Origin: UBA4416 sp943362175
GTDB lineage: Bacteria > Bacteroidota > Bacteroidia > B-17B0 > Aurantibacillaceae
Reading direction: 5' to 3'
DNA: 64,000 nucleotides
Assembly (NCBI GenBank): GCA_943362175.1
Contig: CALRIU020000017.1
Span: forward strand, 1 to 64,000
Below the pieces are notes generated by a model. The model was not told where the DNA came from, did not search any database, and was given only the letters and a program-made list of their open reading frames with translations. The translations under genes and the position numbers were made by a program. Position 1 is the stretch's first letter, and each line of letters starts with the position of its first letter. Positions 35,070 through 43,123 of the stretch are shown piece after piece.

Positions 35070-38051
35070 TTAAAATTGATGGCTGTTTATCAGAGCTTTA
35101 CTTATTTTTATGTTGATATACACGCAGGTACCAAGCACCTGGTTGGCATCTTCTTCTTTATCTACCACTTCTATCCGTATTTCGCAACCCGGCAATAAGT
35201 TATAGGCTTGTTTTATTTCCTCTACGATTTGCGTAGAATGTGAGCGGGGAAATCTTCCGAGCCTGTTCTTGATCTCTCTTGCCTTTTTTCTTCCTATGCC
35301 GTTGTCGTTTATAGTTATGCTCACATATTCCCCTTCTTTTGACACCCTTACCGAAATGTTCCCTATCCTTTCTTTAGGCAAATACACCATACCGTGATTA
35401 ACCGCATTCTCTACAAAAGGCTGGATCAATAAGCCGGGAATATATTCTTTCGAACTATCCATGGAAGGCAGAACCTCTATCGAAAATTTGAACTTATTTT
35501 CAAACCGCAGCTTTTCAAGACTTAAGTAATTCCTCAACAATTGCAGCTCCATCGCTACCGGCACAAGCCCTTTTCGCGAAATTTCCAGAAAAAGGCGGGT
35601 AAGATCGGAAAACTCGCCGAGGTAATGATTCGCCTGCCTTTCATCCTGCTTTAAAATAAAATATTGGATCGCATTTAAAGCGTTGGAAATAAAATGCGGG
35701 TTCAACTGTGCCTGCAAAGCTTTCATTTTCAATTCGGACAATTCGTATCGGGCCAGGGCTTTTGCCTTTTGCCTGTTCAACTGCCACCTGACATAAATAA
35801 AAGCCAGGATGAGGACGAGCGCAAAAATCAGGCTATAAAAAGGGAGCGTCTTCCACCAGGGATTCCGTATGGTGAAGTGAATGGCCAGCGGAGCACTATA
35901 ATGTGCATTGTATTTTTTCACTTTTAACTCCAAAAAATAATCACCCGGTTTAAGATTGGTAAATACCAAAGAGTTGTTTGATGTCGTGATCCACTTTTCG
36001 TTTTTATGAAGCCGGTAACTGTATTCCAGCAGACCCGGGTATACGAACGTTACCAGGCCATACTTCAAAAAAATGGTGCTGTTATAAGGGGCATCTATAG
36101 GTTTATCCCAATTATACGCCTTACCGTCAATTACTAATTTTTCCACATACAAGCTACGGGTTTCAGATTTCACAATAGGCTTCGCCTTAAAAACCGTGAG
36201 TCCTTTCGAGCTTCCCACAACAAGCCTGTTATCTCCCATGAATGCCAGGTGAGTTACATCGTCTGCTATTAAACCATCCCGTTTTTTATAAATGGAAAAC
36301 TCCTTCCCGTTAAAATGGAAAAGGCCATTCTGTGTCCCGATCCATAACGAACCGGGACTTTCCGAAAGAAAACAGCGGACATTCAAATTTGCCAACCCAT
36401 CCTCCATTCCCCAGTGCTCAAGAGCTCCGGAGCCTGTTACTAAAAACAATCCCCGGCTCGTTCCTATGTACAAGCCTTTGCCCACAACATAGCTCAGACA
36501 GTTGATATGCAAGTTCTTCAACTCCTCCCTGTCATATATCCGGAACCCATTACCGGGATGGAAATAATATAAAGCGGAAACACTGTGCATCCAGATCCCT
36601 CGCTTCTCATCTTCAGCACCGTTGATCAAAACACAAGGAAGCTGATTTATTTCGGAACTGTAATCTTTTGACCCCTCTCTGTCCTTAAGTGTAATTTTAT
36701 CGTTATCGTACATGGTAAGAACGTAATGTTTAAATACAAAGGGTACGGAGGCAGGTATTCTATTTATTTGCCCGTTGATGATGGTATAAATGACCACTCC
36801 TTTCGTCTTTACGTTCGCAACCGAAAAGGCCACGTGACCTGCCGGGGTTCTGAAGATATTTCCAACCGGATGATTCAGTATGGTATCGTGGCACTTAATC
36901 GCAGAAATGGCCTGATGACGGTATACATACAAGCCCTTTTTCGTTCCGATAAGGAGCGAGTCCCCCGGAAATGACATGAGTGATGTAATCGTGGAATTAT
37001 ACTGGAACTTATAACTGGTGAGATCCCTGAATTTAGGAGCGAACAGGTGATAAAGGCCATTGCCATCTGTGCTTAACCAAACACTGCCTTCCTGATCCAC
37101 AATCATCTGGGCAGACAAGACGTTGATGTCTAAAGCTTTCGAAAGATCGGTCATTGTATTGTCACGCAGGTTGATTAAAAAATAAGACCGGACCGAACTC
37201 ACAGATCCGGGAGTTTCAAACAAGATACCGATGTAGCCGGAAGGGATGATGTTGAAACTCACGACTGCCATATTCCTGAAATTTTCCAGGGGAATCCTGT
37301 AAATAAAGGAACGGGTAGAAAATTCCGAATTGGTTGAATATATGGATGCCCCTTCCCTGAAATACAGAATTCCCGAGGGGCTTTCCCACAGATTATCGGG
37401 TTTAATATCTGAGGATAATGGTTTTAGCCTGCCTTCACTTACTTCAAACACGCCTCTCGGGCTGTAAGCATACAAACGGTGCGACCCCGTTTTAATAAAT
37501 TTGAAATAATCATGATCTCCGGTACGGACAATACATCTCCCATCTTTTCTGTCTTCCAGGAAATGAGGCATCAGGCAATGAGCCAGAGAATCGAAGCGTA
37601 AGAGGATGTAGGTTTGAAAACAGTTGACGATCAGGAGATCATTAAACGCAATAATCCCATTTGTATGAAAGGTAAAATCATTGATCTCTTTCGCAACTTC
37701 AGGCAGCACCGTTTTTCCGGGTATTGCTTTCATCTGCACAGCCGTATCGTTCCGGAGGTAGTGGACTCCTCCCTTCCACGTAGAGGCCCAGATGCGGCCA
37801 TGCTCTTCATCAGTGCTGATCACATACCTGGAGCTGAAACCTTTGTCGTAAGCCACCATTTCGGTGCCATCAAACCTTACCAGCCCATCATCCGTACAGA
37901 TCCATATAAAGCCCGCCTTATCCTGCCGCAAATCATACACGGCATCGTGCGGAAGTTTTGAATTATCCGTATTGTAATGCACATAACCGAAGCTTTGTGA
38001 GCTGGCAACCCCAACTAGTAACAAAAAAAATACCGGGAGGAAGTACTTCAT
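35070..38051 (-). CDS. Propeller-type sensor histidine kinase (reg_prop/Y_Y_Y/LytS type)
   Basis: A 993-residue membrane kinase. The start at ATG 38051 gives the signal peptide MKYFLPVFFLLLVGVASSQS; the ATG at 38093 is unlikely. The periplasmic part (about 25-700) consists of seven-bladed-propeller segments with the reg_prop look (DLRQDKAGFIWICTDDGLVRF, SPGSLWIGTQNGLFHFNG) and ends in a Y_Y_Y-like beta-sandwich (YSYRLHKNEKW). A membrane helix at about 735-755 precedes the cytoplasmic kinase domain with LNPHFISNALNAIQYFILKQ (His at about 784) and the ATPase boxes PFVENAVNHG and DNGIGRKKA. In this family propellers sense polymers or nutrients; here the ligand is unknown. Partner: the LytTR regulator 7 bp downstream. 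Confidence 0.93.
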   Translation of the reverse strand: MKYFLPVFFLLLVGVASSQSFGYVHYNTDNSKLPHDAVYDLRQDKAGFIWICTDDGLVRFDGTEMVAYDKGFSSRYVISTDEEHGRIWASTWKGGVHYLRNDTAVQMKAIPGKTVLPEVAKEINDFTFHTNGIIAFNDLLIVNCFQTYILLRFDSLAHCLMPHFLEDRKDGRCIVRTGDHDYFKFIKTGSHRLYAYSPRGVFEVSEGRLKPLSSDIKPDNLWESPSGILYFREGASIYSTNSEFSTRSFIYRIPLENFRNMAVVSFNIIPSGYIGILFETPGSVSSVRSYFLINLRDNTMTDLSKALDINVLSAQMIVDQEGSVWLSTDGNGLYHLFAPKFRDLTSYKFQYNSTITSLMSFPGDSLLIGTKKGLYVYRHQAISAIKCHDTILNHPVGNIFRTPAGHVAFSVANVKTKGVVIYTIINGQINRIPASVPFVFKHYVLTMYDNDKITLKDREGSKDYSSEINQLPCVLINGAEDEKRGIWMHSVSALYYFHPGNGFRIYDREELKNLHINCLSYVVGKGLYIGTSRGLFLVTGSGALEHWGMEDGLANLNVRCFLSESPGSLWIGTQNGLFHFNGKEFSIYKKRDGLIADDVTHLAFMGDNRLVVGSSKGLTVFKAKPIVKSETRSLYVEKLVIDGKAYNWDKPIDAPYNSTIFLKYGLVTFVYPGLLEYSYRLHKNEKWITTSNNSLVFTNLKPGDYFLELKVKKYNAHYSAPLAIHFTIRNPWWKTLPFYSLIFALVLILAFIYVRWQLNRQKAKALARYELSELKMKALQAQLNPHFISNALNAIQYFILKQDERQANHYLGEFSDLTRLFLEISRKGLVPVAMELQLLRNYLSLEKLRFENKFKFSIEVLPSMDSSKEYIPGLLIQPFVENAVNHGMVYLPKERIGNISVRVSKEGEYVSITINDNGIGRKKAREIKNRLGRFPRSHSTQIVEEIKQAYNLLPGCEIRIEVVDKEEDANQVLGTCVYINIKISKALINSHQF

Positions 38052-38449
38052 GTATCCTGGAGTTATACAGGCAGGCAGAAAGCATGAAAGCATTATGCAA
38101 ACGTATCTATTGCCTGTCGGGCCCCGGGAAAGTTAATCAACATATTTCAAAAACACCCTTTCCTTTACTCGGGCTTGCTCAGGCTTCACTAAAATTTTGA
38201 CAGGCTCAGGCTGGCATGAAAGCAGTTGCTGCGGTCGCACGCCGGCAGGAGCAGTCATCGCCCCTTTGTTGAAGCTTACGCTGTTTCGCGCTTTGGCACG
38301 ACAATGACGTTGATGCGTGATATTTTCCATGTCCGATCCAACGCCTCCGATCGCATTTCAGACAATCGGGTTGGCGTGTGCATGGATTATAGTTCCCGCA
38401 GGCAGAACAGATGAACGATGCTAAACAGGCAACGCGGCTCAGGCAATAG
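38052..38449. other. Intergenic region without a recognisable gene
   Basis: About 400 bp separate the kinase start and the ABC-F stop (both minus strand). Short frames exist, but their composition is not coding-like. The segment 38170-38330 contains GC-rich strings such as ACAGGCTCAGGCT and GGCACGACAATGACG of the sort found in dispersed intergenic repeats. No terminator, promoter or RNA gene can be assigned with confidence. Confidence 0.5.
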
Positions 38450-40375
38450 CTATAGCTTAGCGCTCAGCTCTTCCCATTTCGTCATTTCTGCTTCCAGCTC
38501 TTTCTTCAGCTTATTATAACTGTTGAAAAAATTGGGGTCCTTGGTCAGGGCATCATAAGCAACCGGATCGGCCAGCTTGGTATCCAGTAATTTAATTTCG
38601 GACTCCAGGCGCTCGATATTTTCTTCTACCTTTTTTATCTGGGATTGAATCTGCGATTGTTGCTTTTTCTTTTCGGCAGCCTCAAAGTCGGAAGGAGTAG
38701 CCACCTTCTTTTCTGCCACCGGCACCGCTTTCACACCCGACTTATCCAGGTCAAGTTCGTTCAGTCGCTCCACTTTACGGATCTCCATGAACTCCTTAAT
38801 GTCACACAGGTACTCTTTCACATGCCCGTCCCGGAACTCAAACAAGCGGTCGCACATACCGGTCATGAAATCCCTGTCGTGGCTTACCATCACAATCGTT
38901 CCTTCATAATCCAGCAAAGCCTGCTTTAAGATTTCCTTCGATTTAATGTCCAGGTGGTTCGTCGGCTCATCGAGCAGCAACAGGTTGTATGGCTCCAGCA
39001 ATAATTTACAGAGCGCCAGTCGACCGCGTTCTCCCCCGCTCAGCACTTTTACTTTTTTATCGATGTCGTCGCCCTGGAACAGGAATGCCCCCAACAGGCT
39101 TCGTACCTGCTTACGCACATCCCCTACCGCCAGCTCGTCGATCGTTTCAAACACCGTTTTATCGAGGTTCAGTTTCTCTTCCTGGTCCTGCTCGAAGTAA
39201 CCCATGAGCACGCTGTGGCCTTGCTGCACGGTCCCATCAAACGGAATTTTTTTGGCGATCATTTTCATCATCGTCGACTTTCCCTCACCGTTCCTGCCTA
39301 CCAGGCCGATTTTCTCCCCTTTGGTGATGATGAAATTCGCATCGGAGAAAATCTGTTTCTCACCGTATTTTTTTCCGGCATGCTCTGCCGTGATGACAAT
39401 TTTACCACTATGCGCCGGTGCCGGAAAGCGGAAGCGCACAGCTGCCGTATCTACATCGTCAACCTCCACCCGCTCCATCTTATCGAGCTTCTTGATCAGG
39501 GATTGAGCAAAGGCCGCTTTACTGGCTTTGGCGCGGTTCTTATCGATCAGGGTTTCGTATTGGTTAATGATACGCTGCTGGTTTTTAGCGGCATTCTCCT
39601 GTTGCTCCCTGCGCTCCTGGCGCAGTTCGAGGTAATGCGAATAATTGGTGCGGTAATCGTAGATCTTCTGGTTCACGATCTCGATGGTGCGCTTGGTTAC
39701 CGTATCCAGGAAGGTTTTATCGTGGCTGATCAATACCACCGCTCCCGGGAAAGTCTCCATAAACTCTTCCAGCCATTGGATCGCTTCGATATCCAGGTGA
39801 TTCGTAGGCTCATCGAGCATCAGCACATCCGGGCGTTGTAATAAGAGTTTTGCCAGCTCAATACGCATCCTCCAGCCACCGCTGAACTCGGAAGTCTGGC
39901 GGTTGAACTCTTTCCGCTCAAAGCCAAGGCCGCGCAGAATCTTCTCGATCTCTTCCGTTGTGTTGGAAGCGCCTACCACATCGAGGCGTGTATTGATATC
40001 CGTGAGGTCCTCGATCAGCTTCATGTAAGCGTCGCTTTCATAATCGGTGCGTGTTTCCAGCTGATGGTTAATATCATCGAGGCGGGCCTGCATTTCCTTG
40101 ATCTCCGCAAAAGCGCTTTCGGTTTCTTCAAACACCGTACGCCCATGCTGGTGCGTCATATCCTGCGGCAGGTAACCGATTTTACACTCTTTAGGAATTG
40201 TCACCTCGCCTTTCGTAGGGCTCTGAAGACCCGCCAGTAATTTTAACATGGTACTTTTCCCTGCACCATTTTTACCGGCCAGACCAATCCTGTCCTTAGG
40301 ATTGATCAGAAAAGAAACGTTATCGAATAAGTTAAAGCCTCCGAAAGAAACCGTAACACTGTTAATAGAAACCAT
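38450..40375 (-). CDS. ABC-F family ATPase (EttA/Uup-like)
   Basis: A 641-residue soluble protein with two ATP-binding cassettes and no membrane helices, as in ABC-F proteins that act on the ribosome (translation factors or antibiotic protection). Cassette 1 has Walker A GLAGKNGAGKST (about 32-43), signature SGGWRMRIELAK and Walker B VLMLDEPTNHLD. Cassette 2 has GLVGRNGEGKST (about 355), SGGERGRLALCK and LLLLDEPTNHLD. The DEPTNHLD boxes are diagnostic. The C-terminal about 90 residues are a Lys/Glu-rich coiled coil (IKKVEENIERLESEIKLLD), as in Uup. The promoter element TATCTTTG lies 31 nt upstream of the ATG. Confidence 0.95.
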   Translation of the reverse strand: MVSINSVTVSFGGFNLFDNVSFLINPKDRIGLAGKNGAGKSTMLKLLAGLQSPTKGEVTIPKECKIGYLPQDMTHQHGRTVFEETESAFAEIKEMQARLDDINHQLETRTDYESDAYMKLIEDLTDINTRLDVVGASNTTEEIEKILRGLGFERKEFNRQTSEFSGGWRMRIELAKLLLQRPDVLMLDEPTNHLDIEAIQWLEEFMETFPGAVVLISHDKTFLDTVTKRTIEIVNQKIYDYRTNYSHYLELRQERREQQENAAKNQQRIINQYETLIDKNRAKASKAAFAQSLIKKLDKMERVEVDDVDTAAVRFRFPAPAHSGKIVITAEHAGKKYGEKQIFSDANFIITKGEKIGLVGRNGEGKSTMMKMIAKKIPFDGTVQQGHSVLMGYFEQDQEEKLNLDKTVFETIDELAVGDVRKQVRSLLGAFLFQGDDIDKKVKVLSGGERGRLALCKLLLEPYNLLLLDEPTNHLDIKSKEILKQALLDYEGTIVMVSHDRDFMTGMCDRLFEFRDGHVKEYLCDIKEFMEIRKVERLNELDLDKSGVKAVPVAEKKVATPSDFEAAEKKKQQSQIQSQIKKVEENIERLESEIKLLDTKLADPVAYDALTKDPNFFNSYNKLKKELEAEMTKWEELSAKL

Positions 40376-40406
40376 TTGCTATGAAAAATAATAAATTTTA
40401 AGGCCG

Positions 40407-40414
40407 CAAAGATA
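40407..40414 (-). promoter_or_regulatory. -7 element of the ABC-F gene
   Basis: TATCTTTG on the minus strand fits TAnnTTTG, with a 31-nt leader to the ATG at 40375. The -33 element is not obvious. Confidence 0.5.
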
Positions 40415-40534
40415 CGGAATTTAGTGATTGGTTGTAGCCCGCCGGCTGGTATTCCACCTTTGGATCACACAGTTATACACGTCTGTTTGACTTTCTTTCA
40501 TGAAACGTTAACAAAACAGCTTGATCTGTTTTTC

Positions 40535-40640
40535 TTTTTGGGCGCCCGGGCGGGCCCGCGCTACTCGCTCTTTGTTTGCCCTGCGGGACAAAAACAAAGG
40601 AGCTCAGACAAACCGCTTGGTCCCTGGCGCAGGGTTCACA
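40535..40640. repeat. GC-rich structured noncoding block, probable dispersed repeat
   Basis: A GC-rich stretch (40540-40562) is followed by a long imperfect hairpin at 40567-40604, in which the arms GCTCTTTGTTTGCCC and GGGACAAAAACAAAGGAGC enclose TGC. A tail rich in CGCTTGG and CCTGGCGCAGG follows. It resembles the repeated hairpin elements seen in many Bacteroidota intergenic regions (from memory). It ends just before the glycosyltransferase stop. Confidence 0.45.
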
Positions 40641-40643
40641 CCA

Positions 40644-41819
40644 TTACACATTCCGCTTGGGCGGCTCCCAGGCACTTTCGTTGCTGGAAGAAATGAAGCG
40701 GAAAAAACCGATGAACAGGGCGGCATTCATCAGGATAAAATGCCCCAAGGCGTTAATGAGCGGTAATTTAACCTTCACTTTTTCGAGGTAAACCGTCAGT
40801 ACCGGCAAGATTATCAACAGAGCATAAGACAGCATCACCACAAAAAACCAGGGGCAATAAAAGGAGATGCAAACCGCCATAAAAAACGAAATAATGAGGG
40901 CAAAAGGCGTAAACCAGCGGAGGACTTTGTGTGACAGGAACGCAAAGCCAAAGCCTTTGTAAGGCGGAAACAAAAGATGTTGATAGTAGGACAGGTTCCT
41001 GAAATTGCCCAGCGAGATCCGCACCTTGCGCCTGAACTCGATCATGGGCGCATCGTTCACATCCTCATAACATACCGCTTCCGGCTCAAACAAGACCTTT
41101 CCTTTTTTGGAGATCACATCCAGGGTAATAAAAAAATCGTCCATCAGGAAACCATCCGGCACTTTCACAACGCTTTCTTTTTTGATCGCGTAGCACCCGC
41201 CCTCTACACCTACCACAAAGCCATACACCTGGCTTTCATGGAACTTCAGCTGATTTTCGAAGTTCATGTAATGGATCTCCTGGGCAGAGATGCCCTCGTT
41301 ATGCGGTGAGAATTTTTTGATGTTGCCGCATACCATCTGCGCGTCCTTTTTCAGCAGGTTATATACCAGGGCTTTGATGGTGAGAGGCTCGAAGAACACA
41401 TTGGCGTCGGTAAAAATGAGGTAATCGCTCGTGGTAAGCTCCACCAGCCCGTTAATGATCCTGAGCTTTCCGGAGCGTCCGGTTTTTTCGATCAGCCTCA
41501 CAGAGGCATTGGCAGCGGCATATTCGCGGATGATGGCATTCGTTGCATCGGTAGAATGATCCGAGCCGATGAGGATCTGCAGCTTGTCTTTCGGGTAATC
41601 GGAATTGAGGATGGACTCCAGCTTCCGGCGGATCACCTTCTCTTCGTTGTATACCGAAAACACAACCGTCACAGCTGGCCATTCGTTTACAGAAGCATAC
41701 TCATTTTTCACATGCCTTACCCTGCGCGCCTTTTGCCTCATCAGCCAGGGAAAAATCCCATAACTGAACAAGGGTATCAACAGGCATACCGAAAACACGA
41801 TGACCAGAAAAACTGCCAT
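40644..41819 (-). CDS. Family 2 glycosyltransferase, membrane-bound
   Basis: A 391-residue inner-membrane GT-A enzyme. It starts with a membrane helix (about 1-20), then the GT2 catalytic domain with VTVVFSVYNEEKVIRRKLES and LIGSDHSTDATNAII (metal-binding acid DH in place of the usual DDGSTD), the acceptor region FTDANVFFEPLTI, and a later EALEP-type loop in FFITLDVISKKGKVLFEPEA. The Q/R-x-x-R-W-like motif is replaced by RRKVRISLGNFRNL. Two to three membrane helices form the C-terminus, as in processive or polysaccharide-building enzymes. Twelve bp separate its start from the mqnE stop, so the two are in one transcript, although the functions are unrelated. The sugar donor is not predictable. 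Confidence 0.9.
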   Translation of the reverse strand: MAVFLVIVFSVCLLIPLFSYGIFPWLMRQKARRVRHVKNEYASVNEWPAVTVVFSVYNEEKVIRRKLESILNSDYPKDKLQILIGSDHSTDATNAIIREYAAANASVRLIEKTGRSGKLRIINGLVELTTSDYLIFTDANVFFEPLTIKALVYNLLKKDAQMVCGNIKKFSPHNEGISAQEIHYMNFENQLKFHESQVYGFVVGVEGGCYAIKKESVVKVPDGFLMDDFFITLDVISKKGKVLFEPEAVCYEDVNDAPMIEFRRKVRISLGNFRNLSYYQHLLFPPYKGFGFAFLSHKVLRWFTPFALIISFFMAVCISFYCPWFFVVMLSYALLIILPVLTVYLEKVKVKLPLINALGHFILMNAALFIGFFRFISSSNESAWEPPKRNV

Positions 41820-41831
41820 GCCCAGAGTCTC

Positions 41832-42974
41832 TTAGTTTTCCGAATAATCTTTGACAACATGGTATAAGGTATCCCTTTCCACCGGCGTGCGTTTCACCTG
41901 CTTGATCAGGTCTACCAACTGCTGGGTTGTCAGTTTCGGATTCTGCTCTTCCGCTCCGGCCATGCTGTATATTTTCGTGGTATCGTCGATGGTTCCGTCA
42001 ATGTCATCCACGCCGAAGTTGAGCGAAAGCTGCGCCGTGTTACGGCCAATCATCGCCCAGTACGATTTGATATGATCGAAATTATCGAGGTAAATGCGGC
42101 TGATGGCGTAGTTACGGAGGTCTTCGATCACACTCACCTCGGGTACATCCGACATCTCGTTGTTTCCGTTCCTGAATTTTAAAGGAATAAAGGCATTGAA
42201 GCCACCGGTCTTATCCTGAAGCTCCCGCAGGCGGTTCATGTGATCAACCCTGTGTGCAAAGGTTTCGATATGCCCATAGAGCATCGTGGCGTTGGACTGC
42301 ATGCCCAGCTTATGCCATTCTTCATGGATAGCCAGCCATTCTTCGGCGCTGCATTTTCCGCCGGCAATGTTATCGCGGATCTCTTTATCAAAGATCTCGG
42401 CGCCACCACCGGGCATAGAATCCAGGCCGGCCTCCTTCATGAGCTTCATGCCTTCCGCATAGCTTACTTTGGCTTTTTTAAAAATATAATGAAGCTCCAC
42501 AGGCGTCAGAGCTTTGATGTGCAGCTCCGGCCGGTGTTTTTTGATGGCTTTAAACAAATCCGTATAAAAAGCCAGGTCCTGCTTCGGGATCACACCACCT
42601 GTCATGTGTACTTCGGTTACTTCCTTGCCGTCATATTGTTTGATGATGTCGAGCATCTGCTCAATGGAAAGCTCCCAGCCCTCGGAGCGTTGCTTAATGA
42701 GGCGCGAATAGGCACAGAACGAGCAGGTATATACGCAGATATTGGTTGGCTCCACATGAAAATTACGATTGAAGTAAACCAGGTTTTTGTTCTTTTTTTC
42801 CCGCACAAAATTGGCCAAAGTGCCCAGGTACGACAAGCTGCCATGCTCGTAGAGGTAAACACCTTCATCAAAAGAAATACGCTCGCCGGCAAATACCTTA
42901 TCGGCAATGGCCTTCAGTGTACGGTCGATACGTTCCGACTGCACAATCACTTCCTGTGGATTTTCCATAATCAT
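41832..42974 (-). CDS. mqnE: Aminofutalosine synthase (menaquinone synthesis)
   Basis: A 380-residue radical SAM enzyme of the futalosine pathway; it joins an enolpyruvyl-benzoate precursor to adenosine-derived radical chemistry, giving aminofutalosine. The [4Fe-4S] motif C80-x3-C84-x2-C87 appears in CVYTCSFC, preceded by HVEPTNI. EVHMTGGVIPKQDL and SMPGGGAEIFDKEIR fit MqnE rather than its close relative MqnC, and the HETFAHRVDHMNRL-like region (seen as HIETFAHRVDHMNRL) supports the CofH-like fold. Start at 42974 or 42968. The TACCTTTG box sits 4 nt before the first ATG. It is the first gene of a transcript with the glycosyltransferase. Confidence 0.95.
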   Translation of the reverse strand: MIMENPQEVIVQSERIDRTLKAIADKVFAGERISFDEGVYLYEHGSLSYLGTLANFVREKKNKNLVYFNRNFHVEPTNICVYTCSFCAYSRLIKQRSEGWELSIEQMLDIIKQYDGKEVTEVHMTGGVIPKQDLAFYTDLFKAIKKHRPELHIKALTPVELHYIFKKAKVSYAEGMKLMKEAGLDSMPGGGAEIFDKEIRDNIAGGKCSAEEWLAIHEEWHKLGMQSNATMLYGHIETFAHRVDHMNRLRELQDKTGGFNAFIPLKFRNGNNEMSDVPEVSVIEDLRNYAISRIYLDNFDHIKSYWAMIGRNTAQLSLNFGVDDIDGTIDDTTKIYSMAGAEEQNPKLTTQQLVDLIKQVKRTPVERDTLYHVVKDYSEN

Positions 42975-42978
42975 AAAG

Positions 42979-43012
42979 CAAAGGTAGACAAATGTCTATA
43001 CATTTAGGCAAA
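42979..43012 (-). promoter_or_regulatory. Promoter of mqnE, 4 nt before the start codon
   Basis: On the minus strand, TTTG (43012-43009), a 22-bp spacer and TACCTTTG (42986-42979). ATG starts 4 nt after the box, so the transcript is predicted to be leaderless or nearly so. Confidence 0.6.
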
Positions 43013-43065
43013 TTTCCGCCCTTTTGTCCTGTAAAACAAATGAACAACACTTTTGTTAAGGGCAT

Positions 43066-43102
43066 AAAAAATCCCGTCACGACCTATCGTGACGGGATTT
43101 TT
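43066..43102 (-). terminator. Intrinsic terminator of the T9SS gene at 43124
   Basis: The stem pairs AAAATCCCGTCACGA (43068-43082) with TCGTGACGGGATTTT around a CCTA loop. On the minus strand the stem is followed by a U-run. Confidence 0.9.
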
Positions 43103-43123
43103 ATCATGAATTTAAACCGGAGC

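Noticed and set aside
40424..40696. Several overlapping plus-strand frames upstream of the glycosyltransferase stop
   Set aside because: They lie in the GC-rich repeat block or antisense to the glycosyltransferase and show no conserved protein features.
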